DNA from: Bacteroidota bacterium
GTDB lineage: Bacteria; Bacteroidota; Bacteroidia; Cytophagales; Cyclobacteriaceae
Length of the DNA stretch: 64,000 bases
Direction: 5' to 3'
Assembly (NCBI GenBank): GCA_016191555.1
Contig: JACPVX010000073.1
Coordinates: forward strand, 1 to 64,000
Below the pieces are notes generated by a model that saw only the letters and a list, made by a program, of their open reading frames with translations, ran no database searches and was not told the origin of the DNA. The position numbers and the translations under genes are program-made. Shown one piece after another: positions 1-9,221 of this stretch (position 1 is its first letter; every line of letters begins with the position of its first letter).

Positions 1-514
1 GAAAATGTGGGTTCACCTGATTTTTTAAACTTTCATATTGCGCAGCCACACTTTCTTTTTTCGCGCGTTCGGCATCCACAGCCGATTCTCTCCAATTGAG
101 CAGGAACGAGCGGCTCGTCATAAACATGGTGATGATGAGCGTGATTCCAATAGTGGAGTAGTAAGTTCCATAGAGTTGGTCGCCTACATCAAAACTGAAT
201 ACGTGATTAAAGAGAAATACCAATCCATTCACTGCGCCTACCGTATACACCACCATGCCAATCAAACCGGCTATCAGTCTTTTTAAGGGCTCCTTATGCC
301 ACGAGAAGAAATAATCCAGATACTGGCTGAGATAGGCATTCCCCATCCACAGTGCAATCCACAGAGATGAAGTAAATGCGCCAATCCACAGATAGGCTAC
401 GAACTTGTTGCAACAGTCACGCCAAATAAACCAACTCATCGCAAAGCCCGCCACAACCAGCCAGAAAATGGTGATGCTGTTTTCTTTCAGAAATTTGATG
501 ATGCTGGGTCTCAT
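1..514 (-). CDS. Sensor histidine kinase, LytS/YehU type (N-terminal part; C-terminus runs off the window start)
   Basis: Reverse-strand frame not in the ORF track because it has no stop inside the window. It reads MRPSIIKFLKENSITIFWLVVAGFAMSWFIWRD..., multi-TM, ending ...ESAVDAERAKKESVAAQYESLKNQVNPHF, the start of the His-kinase NPHFLFN motif. Confidence 0.85.
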   Translation of the reverse strand, partial: MRPSIIKFLKENSITIFWLVVAGFAMSWFIWRDCCNKFVAYLWIGAFTSSLWIALWMGNAYLSQYLDYFFSWHKEPLKRLIAGLIGMVVYTVGAVNGLVFLFNHVFSFDVGDQLYGTYYSTIGITLIITMFMTSRSFLLNWRESAVDAERAKKESVAAQYESLKNQVNPHF

Positions 515-559
515 GTGCTTACGATTTCACAAGTCAAATTTACAAATGCTGTCTGCTAT

Positions 560-1195
560 TTACTTACAATTTTTAAGTAATCCTTGCGTGATGCTTTTTC
601 CCCAAACAGGCGCCAGCACATTTTCCGATTTGTAGGTCTCAAATTTTTCCAACGCTTTCTTAGCCGTGGCACAAGGCTCTTCGGTTGATGCCCCAAAGAA
701 TTGAGCCGTACCAAATTGCATTTGCGCAAGCAAGCCAAGTGCACGAGGGTTTTCCGGATTTAGGTTGAGCGCTTTGTTGTACGTTTGAAATGCAAGCGAA
801 GAATATTGCTGTCCACGCGTTGCCGGATCCACCGTTACCCGAATCATATAAACAAAACCTTCCAGTGCAATCAACTCCGATTCGTTTGCGTTTATTTTTT
901 TAGCACTTTCAATGGCTGCCATAGCGGCATCCAGATAGCCATCTTTCTTAGCTGCTTCTGTTGAGCGCGTTGCCATCATCAACGATCCGAACGCGCTGTA
1001 GTAGTAAGGCTCCCATTTTGTTTTTTCGGCACTGGCAATGCGATCCAAGGCATTCACAGCAGGCTGCAATTCTTCAATAGTTTCTGATTGGTACACAATT
1101 TGAATTTGCTTTGCCATCTGCTCTTTATACTTCGCATCGTTGGCGAACAAAGTAAGTTGGAGTAACAGAAAAATAGAAAGGATAACTGTTTTCAT
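560..1195 (-). CDS. Secreted hypothetical protein, TPR-like helical repeats
   Basis: 211 aa ORF with N-terminal signal peptide (MKTVILSIFLLLQLTLFA) and helical repeat-like segments (TYNKALNLNPENPRALGLLAQ). Confidence 0.7.
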   Translation of the reverse strand: MKTVILSIFLLLQLTLFANDAKYKEQMAKQIQIVYQSETIEELQPAVNALDRIASAEKTKWEPYYYSAFGSLMMATRSTEAAKKDGYLDAAMAAIESAKKINANESELIALEGFVYMIRVTVDPATRGQQYSSLAFQTYNKALNLNPENPRALGLLAQMQFGTAQFFGASTEEPCATAKKALEKFETYKSENVLAPVWGKSITQGLLKNCK

Positions 1196-1221
1196 AAGAT
1201 TAAAATTTAAGTATGGAATAA

Positions 1222-3411
1222 TTAAAGATTCGGTAATTGATTGACTGATTTATTTTTGGAAAAAGTGATAAACACTCCGAGAAACACGAACTGATTCGCA
1301 GGTTGCTGAATCGCTCTGCTCTTGTACAATCCGTCATTGGCTTGCGTGTCGCTGTACTGGTAGCCAAAGATGTTGTTGTTGTTCAATAAGTTCGTACACG
1401 AGAAGTAAATGATCAGATTCGGCTTCGGCAAATACGCGAGGTTCACACTCAAGTCGTGGTAATCGGGAGTGCGATCCGAATTAAATTGCGTGTTATTCGG
1501 ATTGGTGTATGGCCTTCCGCTGCTGTAACTGTAGGTGGCGCCCACTTGTGTTTTAAGCGCAGATATAAAGTGCTTGTACACAGCCGAGAAATTATGCTTC
1601 GAAGCAAAAGTCGGTACCGCTGCTGTCGGATAGTTAATGTAATCGCGCTCGGTGTCTAAGTATGAATACGACAGCCAGTAATCCACATTTTTGATGGTCT
1701 CGCTATCTCTCCAGAAAAGCTCCACACCACGCGCATAACCATTGCCCGCATTGTTCAAGTCATTCATATTTCCATTCACGAATTTCACCAGGTTTTTGTA
1801 TTGTTTGTAATATGCTTCTACTCGAAATGTCTTTCGATCTGTAATCACCTGATAGTTCAAAATGAAATGCTCTGCCTTCTCCGATTGCAACGCGTGGTTC
1901 AATCGCACAAATTGATTTTTAGGCGACTGACGAAACATTCCATAAGCAAATGCAAACTGTCCTTTCTTGCCGGGCTTGTACGCAACCGAAAGACGTGGGT
2001 CTACACTCACAGCATTCGTAAGTGAGTTGTACTCAAACCGGCCTCCAGCCTTCGTAATAAATTTAGTGTGTACCAACACTTGCGCTTCGGTAAAACCCGA
2101 AGTGATCACCTCCTGAAAAAATAACTTCTGACTTTCCTGCGTTGTAGTATTTAGCTGGTAAGCCTCATAGTTTCGTTGAATCACCTCACCACCCATGCGC
2201 CATTCCAAATTGTCGTTGGCGGCATATTCCGTCACCACCTTTGTGTGTGTGCCGCTTTCGCGTTCGCCAATCGGTTTGCCATCCAGCAGAATAGCATTCT
2301 CATTATACGTGTACGAAAGCCCCCCACGAATATTCCAATTTTCATTCAGCGGTTGCAGATACGATGCATTGCCATACTGATACGTGTTGGTCAAATCATA
2401 CGATTGCTTTTTAGCAGGTTCTAAAATATCGTGGTTGTACAACTGCATTGAAGAGCGATTGAAGTTGCCGTACAATTTCAACATCCCTTCCTTGCCCACT
2501 TGCGTGCGATAGGCCGCACTTCCTTCCAACGCTTGTGGTGGTGTGATCCAATCAATGCGCTGATCGATTAACCCAAAGTACGGACGAATATCCGTGTACT
2601 GAATTTTCCCGGACAGCGAAGATCGTTTCCAAACTTGCGTGTGCGCCACATCGGCACCCACAGACAAAATACCAATGTCCGTTTGATTCGACTCTGCTTT
2701 ATCTTTCGAGTTCAACACCAATGCTGAAGAAATCGCCTGTCCATATTCAGCCGAATAGCCGCCTGTGCTGAAGCTCGTTCCTTTAAACATAAAGGGCATA
2801 AATCTTCCACGCGAAGGTGTGTTGGGTGCAGCTGCTCCGTACGCATCCAGCACCACCATGCCGTCAACGAACGTGCGTGTTTCATTACCATCGCCACCGC
2901 GCACAAACAACCTTCCACTTTCGCCTACTTTTTGTGTTCCGGGCAACGTGTTCAGCGCACCCGCAATGTCAGCCGTTGCTCCGGCCGTCATCGCAATGTC
3001 GAGGGGCTTCAACACCGTTCTGCGTTTCTCTTCGCCTGCTGTAAACGATCCGGCTGAAATCGTTACACCATCCAGTACATTGGCTTCCTCTTGCAACACA
3101 ATGTTCAACACCACCTCTTTTCCGTCCAGTGTTACGGCTTGCGAGAACGATTTGTATCCCACGAAAGTGGCGACCAAAATGTGCGCACCTTTTTCGTCCG
3201 TCTTAAAAGAAAATTTTCCTTCCGCGTCCGAGCTGGTGCCATCGTACGAATCTTTGATCATTACATTCGCGCCAATCACCACTTCGCCTTGCGTGTCTTT
3301 TACCACACCTGAAACTTTCGTTTGAGCCCACGCACACGTGCTCACTAAAATCAATGCTGCCAGTATCTTCATAACTTTTTTTGCTCGATTACACGGTAAA
3401 AGTGTGCGCAT
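1222..3411 (-). CDS. TonB-dependent receptor with CarboxypepD_reg-like N-terminal domain
   Basis: 729 aa; signal peptide, VSGVVKDTQGEVVIGANVMIKDSYDGTSSDAEGKFSF, plug (LNTLPGTQKVGESGRLFVRGGDGNETRTFVDGM) and beta-barrel. True start probably at the internal MKILAALILVSTCAWA (~3369). Confidence 0.9.
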   Translation of the reverse strand: MRTLLPCNRAKKVMKILAALILVSTCAWAQTKVSGVVKDTQGEVVIGANVMIKDSYDGTSSDAEGKFSFKTDEKGAHILVATFVGYKSFSQAVTLDGKEVVLNIVLQEEANVLDGVTISAGSFTAGEEKRRTVLKPLDIAMTAGATADIAGALNTLPGTQKVGESGRLFVRGGDGNETRTFVDGMVVLDAYGAAAPNTPSRGRFMPFMFKGTSFSTGGYSAEYGQAISSALVLNSKDKAESNQTDIGILSVGADVAHTQVWKRSSLSGKIQYTDIRPYFGLIDQRIDWITPPQALEGSAAYRTQVGKEGMLKLYGNFNRSSMQLYNHDILEPAKKQSYDLTNTYQYGNASYLQPLNENWNIRGGLSYTYNENAILLDGKPIGERESGTHTKVVTEYAANDNLEWRMGGEVIQRNYEAYQLNTTTQESQKLFFQEVITSGFTEAQVLVHTKFITKAGGRFEYNSLTNAVSVDPRLSVAYKPGKKGQFAFAYGMFRQSPKNQFVRLNHALQSEKAEHFILNYQVITDRKTFRVEAYYKQYKNLVKFVNGNMNDLNNAGNGYARGVELFWRDSETIKNVDYWLSYSYLDTERDYINYPTAAVPTFASKHNFSAVYKHFISALKTQVGATYSYSSGRPYTNPNNTQFNSDRTPDYHDLSVNLAYLPKPNLIIYFSCTNLLNNNNIFGYQYSDTQANDGLYKSRAIQQPANQFVFLGVFITFSKNKSVNQLPNL

Positions 3412-3489
3412 CAGTCGAGGTTTTCGAATCGCAGTTACCCGCTTGTGGAAGCAGCCGGATGAGTTGTCAAAAACCGATACTGAAAATTT

Positions 3490-3600
3490 GGGGCCTGGCT
3501 AAGCTGCGCAAAGCCACCGGGCTGTCCGCTACAAGTCCGCCCCCCGCCAGTTCGCTATTGAGTATCGGGGGTGCGGCTTTTCGCTTCCATCCCTGGCCCC
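3490..3600. repeat. GC-rich structured intergenic element (REP-like candidate)
   Basis: Closing arms GGGGCCTGG (3490-3498) and CCTGGCCCC (3592-3600), with an inner hairpin CCGCCCCCCG...CGGGGGTGCGG. Much more GC-rich than neighbouring intergenic DNA. Confidence 0.5.
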
Positions 3601-3722
3601 GCCAGCACGTAGTTTCTGCTGATGGAAGTGCTCTTGTCTATTCAAAATTCCCTGAATGAAATTCCCTGCTTTACCTTATTTTTGCTGATTCAAGTATTAC
3701 CAAATTCGAAGAATCAAGCATT

Positions 3723-6521
3723 ATGGCCGACTACAGCAAAGAAGAGATTAAGAAGATCGAGCAAAAATGGCGCGAGGAGTGGCAAAAGCGCTCCGTTTAC
3801 ACCGTCACCAACGATACGACCAAGCCAAAATATTATGTGCTCGACATGTTCCCTTACCCTTCGGGTGCGGGGTTGCACGTAGGCCATCCACTCGGCTACA
3901 TCGCTTCTGATATCGTGGCGCGCTTCAAGCGCATCAAAGGTTTCAATGTGTTGCACCCCATGGGCTTCGATGCATTTGGATTGCCGGCCGAGCAGTATGC
4001 GTTAGAGCACGGCATTCATCCTGCGGTTTCCACAGCCGATAACATCAACAACTTTAAGCGGCAGTTGGGCAACATTGGCTTTAGCTACGATTGGAGTCGC
4101 GAAGTGCAAACCTGTGATCCTAACTATTATCGCTGGACGCAGTGGATCTTCTTGCAAATCTTCGATAGCTGGTTCAATCGCAAAAAGCAAAAGGCAGAGC
4201 GCATTGCCGAGTTGATCAAATTATTTGAAACAGAAGGAAACCAAAACCATCCTGTTCCCAATACAAAATTCAATCCCGAAGGATATCCGGGTCAAAATTT
4301 CACTGCCACGGAATGGAAAAGTTTTGATGAAAAAATACAGCAGGAGATTTTAATGCAATACCGTTTGGCTTACCTCGCTTACACCGATGTGAATTGGTGC
4401 GAAGCGCTGGGAACAGTTTTGGCCAACGATGAAGTAATTAATGGCGTAAGCTATCGTGGTGGATTTCCCGTAGTGAAAAAACAAATGCGCCAATGGAGTT
4501 TGCGCATAACCGAATATGCCGACCGCCTGTTGAAAGGCTTGGAAGAAATCGACTTCAGCGAGTCGATGAAAGACATTCAGCGCAACTGGATTGGCAAGAG
4601 CGTGGGAGCAGAGATAAAATTCTCCATTCATAATTCACAGAACGCAGTCCTTGTCTTCACCACCCGTCCCGATACCATTTTCGGTGTGGACTTTATGGTG
4701 ATTGCACCAGAACACGATTTGGTGAAACAGATTACCACCGAAGCGCAACGTGAGGACATCGAAAAATATTTGAAGTATGTAGAGAGCCGCTCGGAAGTGG
4801 ACCGCATGGCCGAGGTAAAGAAAATTACCGGAGCCTTTACCGGAGCGTATGCCATCAATCCATTGAGCGGGAAACAAATTCCGATTTGGATTAGCGAGTA
4901 TGTGTTGGCCGGATATGGAACCGGAGCCATCATGGCCGTGCCGTGTGGCGATGAGCGCGACCACAAATTTGCCAAGCACTTTAAGTTGCCGATCACGAAC
5001 ATCATCGGTTCGCACTACAATGGCGAAGAAGCCAACGCTACCAAAGATGCGATCTTGGAAAATTCCGATTTCCTCAATGGTGTATTGATGCGCGATGCGG
5101 TGGACATCGTCATTCAAAAGTTGGAAGAAAAGGGAATTGGCAAACGCCAGGTGAATTACAAAATGCGCGATGCCGGTTGGAGCCGTCAGCGCTATTGGGG
5201 CGAACCATTCCCGGTAGTTTTCAAAGACGACATGCCGTATGCCATGAAGGAGAGTGAACTTCCTTTAGAGTTGCCGCCTTCCAATAACTTTAAACCTTCC
5301 GGCAATGGCGAAGGCCCGTTGGCCAACCTGACGGAGTGGATCAACTTTGCACCGAACTCGAAGCGTGACAGCAACACCATGCCTACGCACGCGGGTGCAG
5401 CCTGGTATTTCTTGCGCTACATGGATCCAAAAAATCCAAGCGCATTCGCAGATAAAAAAGCCCTTGACTATTGGGGACAAGTAGATGTGTATGTAGGCGG
5501 AGCTGAACATGCAGTAGCACACTTGCTCTACTCACGCTTGTGGACGAAAGTCCTTCACGATTTAGGTTACCTCAATTTTGACGAGCCTTTCAAGAAGTTG
5601 ATCAATCAAGGAAAGATTACAGGTGATTCGAGGTTTGTTTATCGGGTTAGAGGAACCAATAAGTTTGTTTCATTTGGTTTAAGAGATCAATATCAAACTG
5701 ATGAACTGCATGTAGACATAAGTAGAGTTAATGGGTTGGAATTAGATTTGGAGTCATTTAAAAAGTGGAAACCAGACTTTGCAAGTGCGGAATTCATACT
5801 TGAAGATGGAAAATACATTTGCGGATCTGCTATTGAGAAGATGAGCAAGGCATATTATAACGTAGTCAATCCCGATCAGATCATCGATAACTACGGAGCA
5901 GATACGCTGCGGATGTACGAGATGTTCCTCGGTCCGTTGGAAGCATCGAAGCCGTGGAGTACGCAGGGGATTGATGGCGTTTACAAATTCTTGCGCAGAG
6001 TCTGGAACCTGATGCACGATCAAGCTGGCAACTTTAAAGTGAGTGATGCAGCGCCTTCGCGCGAGGAATTGAAAGTGTTGCACAAAACCATCAAGAAGGT
6101 AGAGCAAGACATTGAGAATTTCTCTTTCAACACTTCGGTGAGTGAGTTTATGATTTGTGTGAATGAGTTGAGTTCACTTAAGTGCAACAAACGCGCCATC
6201 GTAGAACCTTTGATCACTGCCATTTCGCCATTTGCTCCACACATTGCCGAAGAGCTTTGGGAAAAACTCGGACACACTGAAAGCATTCTCACCGGTACCT
6301 TCCCAAAATACGATGAGCAATATCTGGTAGAGAGTACCTTCAGCTACCCGATTTCTATCAACGGAAAAGTACGCGCGCAAATGGAGTTTGCATTGGATAT
6401 GCCTAAGGAGGAAATCGAGCGACTTGTGTTGGCTTCCGATATCGTGCAAAAGTGGACGGAAGGCAAAGCACCCAAGAAGATGATTGTGGTGCAGGGAAGA
6501 ATTGTAAATGTGGTGTTGTAG
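3723..6521 (+). CDS. leuS: Leucyl-tRNA synthetase
   Basis: 932 aa; HIGH-type PYPSGAGLHVGHPLGY, editing domain (TTRPDTIFGVDFMVIAPEH), KMSK loop EKMSKAYYNVVNPDQI. Confidence 0.97.
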   Translation: MADYSKEEIKKIEQKWREEWQKRSVYTVTNDTTKPKYYVLDMFPYPSGAGLHVGHPLGYIASDIVARFKRIKGFNVLHPMGFDAFGLPAEQYALEHGIHPAVSTADNINNFKRQLGNIGFSYDWSREVQTCDPNYYRWTQWIFLQIFDSWFNRKKQKAERIAELIKLFETEGNQNHPVPNTKFNPEGYPGQNFTATEWKSFDEKIQQEILMQYRLAYLAYTDVNWCEALGTVLANDEVINGVSYRGGFPVVKKQMRQWSLRITEYADRLLKGLEEIDFSESMKDIQRNWIGKSVGAEIKFSIHNSQNAVLVFTTRPDTIFGVDFMVIAPEHDLVKQITTEAQREDIEKYLKYVESRSEVDRMAEVKKITGAFTGAYAINPLSGKQIPIWISEYVLAGYGTGAIMAVPCGDERDHKFAKHFKLPITNIIGSHYNGEEANATKDAILENSDFLNGVLMRDAVDIVIQKLEEKGIGKRQVNYKMRDAGWSRQRYWGEPFPVVFKDDMPYAMKESELPLELPPSNNFKPSGNGEGPLANLTEWINFAPNSKRDSNTMPTHAGAAWYFLRYMDPKNPSAFADKKALDYWGQVDVYVGGAEHAVAHLLYSRLWTKVLHDLGYLNFDEPFKKLINQGKITGDSRFVYRVRGTNKFVSFGLRDQYQTDELHVDISRVNGLELDLESFKKWKPDFASAEFILEDGKYICGSAIEKMSKAYYNVVNPDQIIDNYGADTLRMYEMFLGPLEASKPWSTQGIDGVYKFLRRVWNLMHDQAGNFKVSDAAPSREELKVLHKTIKKVEQDIENFSFNTSVSEFMICVNELSSLKCNKRAIVEPLITAISPFAPHIAEELWEKLGHTESILTGTFPKYDEQYLVESTFSYPISINGKVRAQMEFALDMPKEEIERLVLASDIVQKWTEGKAPKKMIVVQGRIVNVVL

Positions 6522-6618
6522 GATTGCACGCAAAGGCGCAAAGAAGTTTTGGAGATAATTAATCGATAGGCTTTCTTAGCGTCTTCGCGCCCTTGTGTGC
6601 AACCGTTATCTTTATTCC

Positions 6619-7641
6619 ATGAAATCAATTCTCCTTCACTACGGCCGACAGTTTGAGAATGCTACCATGGAATTATTATCCGGTGGACTCATCAACCAGA
6701 CATGGAAAGTCGAAGCCAAGGCAGAGAGTTTCATTCTACAGCGCATCAATCAAAATGTTTTTAGTGATCCGCAAAGAATTGCTAACAACGTTCGGTTATT
6801 GGCCAATCACTTACAGTCCACAAATTCAAATTATCATTTAATCGCCCCTATTAAAACCACTACAGGAGCGGAGTTAGTCCACGAGGCCGATGGCTACTTT
6901 CGGTTAACGCCATTTGTAAAGAACTCCAAAACTATTCATGTGGTGGAAACATCCGCGCAAGCGTATGAAGCTGCCTTACAATTCGGACAATTCACGCAGG
7001 CATTTTCTAAATTCAACGCATCACAACTTCAAACAACCATTCCCGATTTTCATAACCTGAAATTTAGGTACGAGCAATTTCTCGATTCCTTACAAAATGG
7101 TAATAGGGAACGCATTCAAGCTTGCACCAAAGAAATAAAGGAAATCGAGCGTTATCATTTTCTGATCGATCAATACAACAGCATTATCCACAATCCTGCA
7201 TTTAAATTACGTGTCGCACATCACGATACTAAAATCAGTAATGTGCTTTTTGACAGCAACGATCAAGGAATTTGCGTGATCGATTTGGACACGGTGATGC
7301 CCGGTTATTTTTTCAGCGATGTGGGCGACATGATGCGCACTTATTTATCTCCGGCCAACGAGGAGGAATCGGATTTTACAAAAATTGAAGTGCGCCCGGA
7401 TTATTATCATTCCATTATGCAAGGCTACTCGGATGCCATGAAAGACGAACTTTCGACAGAAGAGCGCAACGGATTTTTCTATGCAGGCCAGTTTTTGATT
7501 TACATGCAAGCGTTGCGGTTCTTAACCGACTATTTCAATGATGATCGCTATTATGGTGCTAGCTATCCCCAACACAATTTAGTGAGGGCGCAAAATCAGC
7601 TCCAATTGTTGCGCCAATTCTCTACTTTGAATATTCGATGA
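6619..7641 (+). CDS. Aminoglycoside phosphotransferase (APH)-family small-molecule kinase
   Basis: ORF 6595..7641; likely start MKSILLHYGRQF at 6619. Motifs HHDTKISNVLFD and ICVIDLDTVMPGYFFSDVGDMMRT typical of APH-fold kinases. Confidence 0.85.
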   Translation: MKSILLHYGRQFENATMELLSGGLINQTWKVEAKAESFILQRINQNVFSDPQRIANNVRLLANHLQSTNSNYHLIAPIKTTTGAELVHEADGYFRLTPFVKNSKTIHVVETSAQAYEAALQFGQFTQAFSKFNASQLQTTIPDFHNLKFRYEQFLDSLQNGNRERIQACTKEIKEIERYHFLIDQYNSIIHNPAFKLRVAHHDTKISNVLFDSNDQGICVIDLDTVMPGYFFSDVGDMMRTYLSPANEEESDFTKIEVRPDYYHSIMQGYSDAMKDELSTEERNGFFYAGQFLIYMQALRFLTDYFNDDRYYGASYPQHNLVRAQNQLQLLRQFSTLNIR

Positions 7642-7723
7642 AAGTCGATAATTAAATGGCAGTTAGCGTTGATTTTTTAGTTTTTTCGGACTAGCTTGAC
7701 ATCAAAGACCTAACTCCCTAAAC

Positions 7724-8161
7724 ATGAAATTCACCGATATTCTAGGCGTATTTAAACAAGGAAAGTCTACGGCTCGCAGTCACATGAAAAACCTGATTGA
7801 GATGGCGGCTGTCGATGGAAACTTTGACTCGGCCGAATACGACCTCCTCAAATCTATTGCGAAGCGCAACAGCATTTCAGAAACCCAGTTGAAGGAAATA
7901 AAAAGCAATCCGACAGACGTTGTGTTCGAAGTGCCGAATGATCCGAAGGAAAAATTTGATCAATTATATGATCTAGTGCACATGATGAGTATCGATCAAT
8001 CGATCCATCAGGAAGAGATGAAGCTTTCTCACATTTTTGCCATTAAGTTCGGCTACAAAAAAGAAAATGTAAAGGAGTTGATAGAGACGATTCAAAGCAA
8101 TATCAAAAATGGCCAGAGCCATGCAGAGGCGATGAAGCGCGCTTCATTTTTAATCGGTTAG
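7724..8161 (+). CDS. TerB-family (tellurite-resistance-like) protein
   Basis: 145 aa; MKNLIEMAAVDGNFDSAEYDLLKSIAKRNSIS... typical TerB helical fold. Confidence 0.75.
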   Translation: MKFTDILGVFKQGKSTARSHMKNLIEMAAVDGNFDSAEYDLLKSIAKRNSISETQLKEIKSNPTDVVFEVPNDPKEKFDQLYDLVHMMSIDQSIHQEEMKLSHIFAIKFGYKKENVKELIETIQSNIKNGQSHAEAMKRASFLIG

Positions 8162-8190
8162 CGAACTCAAAAAAGTTAGTCAAATAGAAA

Positions 8191-8214
8191 CCTCGATTTT
8201 ATCGGGGTTTTTTG
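8191..8214 (+). terminator. Intrinsic terminator after the TerB gene
   Basis: CCTCGATTTTATCGGGGTTTTTT hairpin plus T-run, overlapping the 3' end of the convergent CDS. Confidence 0.5.
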
Positions 8215-9122
8215 TTTCGGGGCTTAGGAGCGCCCTTATTTCCGCCACGCTCTCGGATGGTTGTCTTTTTTACTTTTTGTTTCGCTTGACTTTGAATGAT
8301 ATAACTCAATCCAAAATTCACCGATAGATAAACTTCACGTCTTTGTCCGGATAAATCGGGTGCACCGGGAACATTATTGATATCAGGGGCGCCACTCGGT
8401 TTCTTCAACTGATCCAAATAGCTGGTTTGTCGCGGATCAAAGATTCCAAAGTTTACCCGGCCGTCAAAGTTTAGGCTCCAGCTGTCATTCAAATCAAAAT
8501 CAGAATGCAGACCCAAGCCGGCAAAGAGTTGAAAGGCATTGAATTTGTCAGTCGACACATACACTTCTTCATCTACGTTAGGAACGAAAACGCCATCATA
8601 GGCTACAATGTAACCGGGTGTGGTTGGAACGGAGACTCCGGAAGGGTATCGCACCTTGGCGCTGGAGTGCGTGATAATTTCTTTTCCACTAATGAGATAA
8701 TTGAAGTTTAAAGCGGCAACGGCACTCAGTCGAAAGAATGCTAAATCGTTAATGTGCAATTTGAGTGCAATGGGCAAACTGATATAGTCCATTTGAATGT
8801 CGCGGGTACCAATTTCGCCACCAATGGTATTTTTAATATTGTACTTCTGGCCAATTTGCAGGTAGGTGGGAGTAATCAGGTATCCATACCCCAACTTGTC
8901 GATTCCATACGAAAATCCGATAGGAGAGGCCCTCAACGTGAACTGACCAAAGTAGCGGGGATCTTTCTGAAGTCCTTCATCGATGGTGATAGGCGAATTG
9001 AGCCCTACAATAATACCAAACGACTCTACATTCTGGCACCAAACTTTGCCAGTGGATAGTAATATAACTGCTATAGCGATAACGACTCGCATCGTGGGGT
9101 TTTGTTTAGCGGATCCAATCAA
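8199..9122 (-). CDS. Outer-membrane beta-barrel (PorT-like) protein
   Basis: 307 aa; signal peptide (MRVVIAIAVILLSTGKVWC), beta-barrel repeats, basic C-terminus. Confidence 0.65.
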   Translation of the reverse strand: MIGSAKQNPTMRVVIAIAVILLSTGKVWCQNVESFGIIVGLNSPITIDEGLQKDPRYFGQFTLRASPIGFSYGIDKLGYGYLITPTYLQIGQKYNIKNTIGGEIGTRDIQMDYISLPIALKLHINDLAFFRLSAVAALNFNYLISGKEIITHSSAKVRYPSGVSVPTTPGYIVAYDGVFVPNVDEEVYVSTDKFNAFQLFAGLGLHSDFDLNDSWSLNFDGRVNFGIFDPRQTSYLDQLKKPSGAPDINNVPGAPDLSGQRREVYLSVNFGLSYIIQSQAKQKVKKTTIRERGGNKGAPKPRNKKPR

Positions 9123-9221
9123 CGGACAACCAGGTTAAAAGCAGCCAGTTGGTTTTCACAACTAACAAAACTAAGACAATTAATCAAATACACATGGTCT
9201 TTACATTTTGAATAGCTTATT

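Noticed and set aside
2765-3325. 186-aa + strand ORF opposite the TonB receptor
   Set aside because: Antisense to a strongly supported CDS with no recognisable domain; likely an artefact of codon bias.
4635-5117. 160-aa and 125-aa minus ORFs inside leuS
   Set aside because: Fully antisense to leuS, low-complexity-like composition, no start context or domain.
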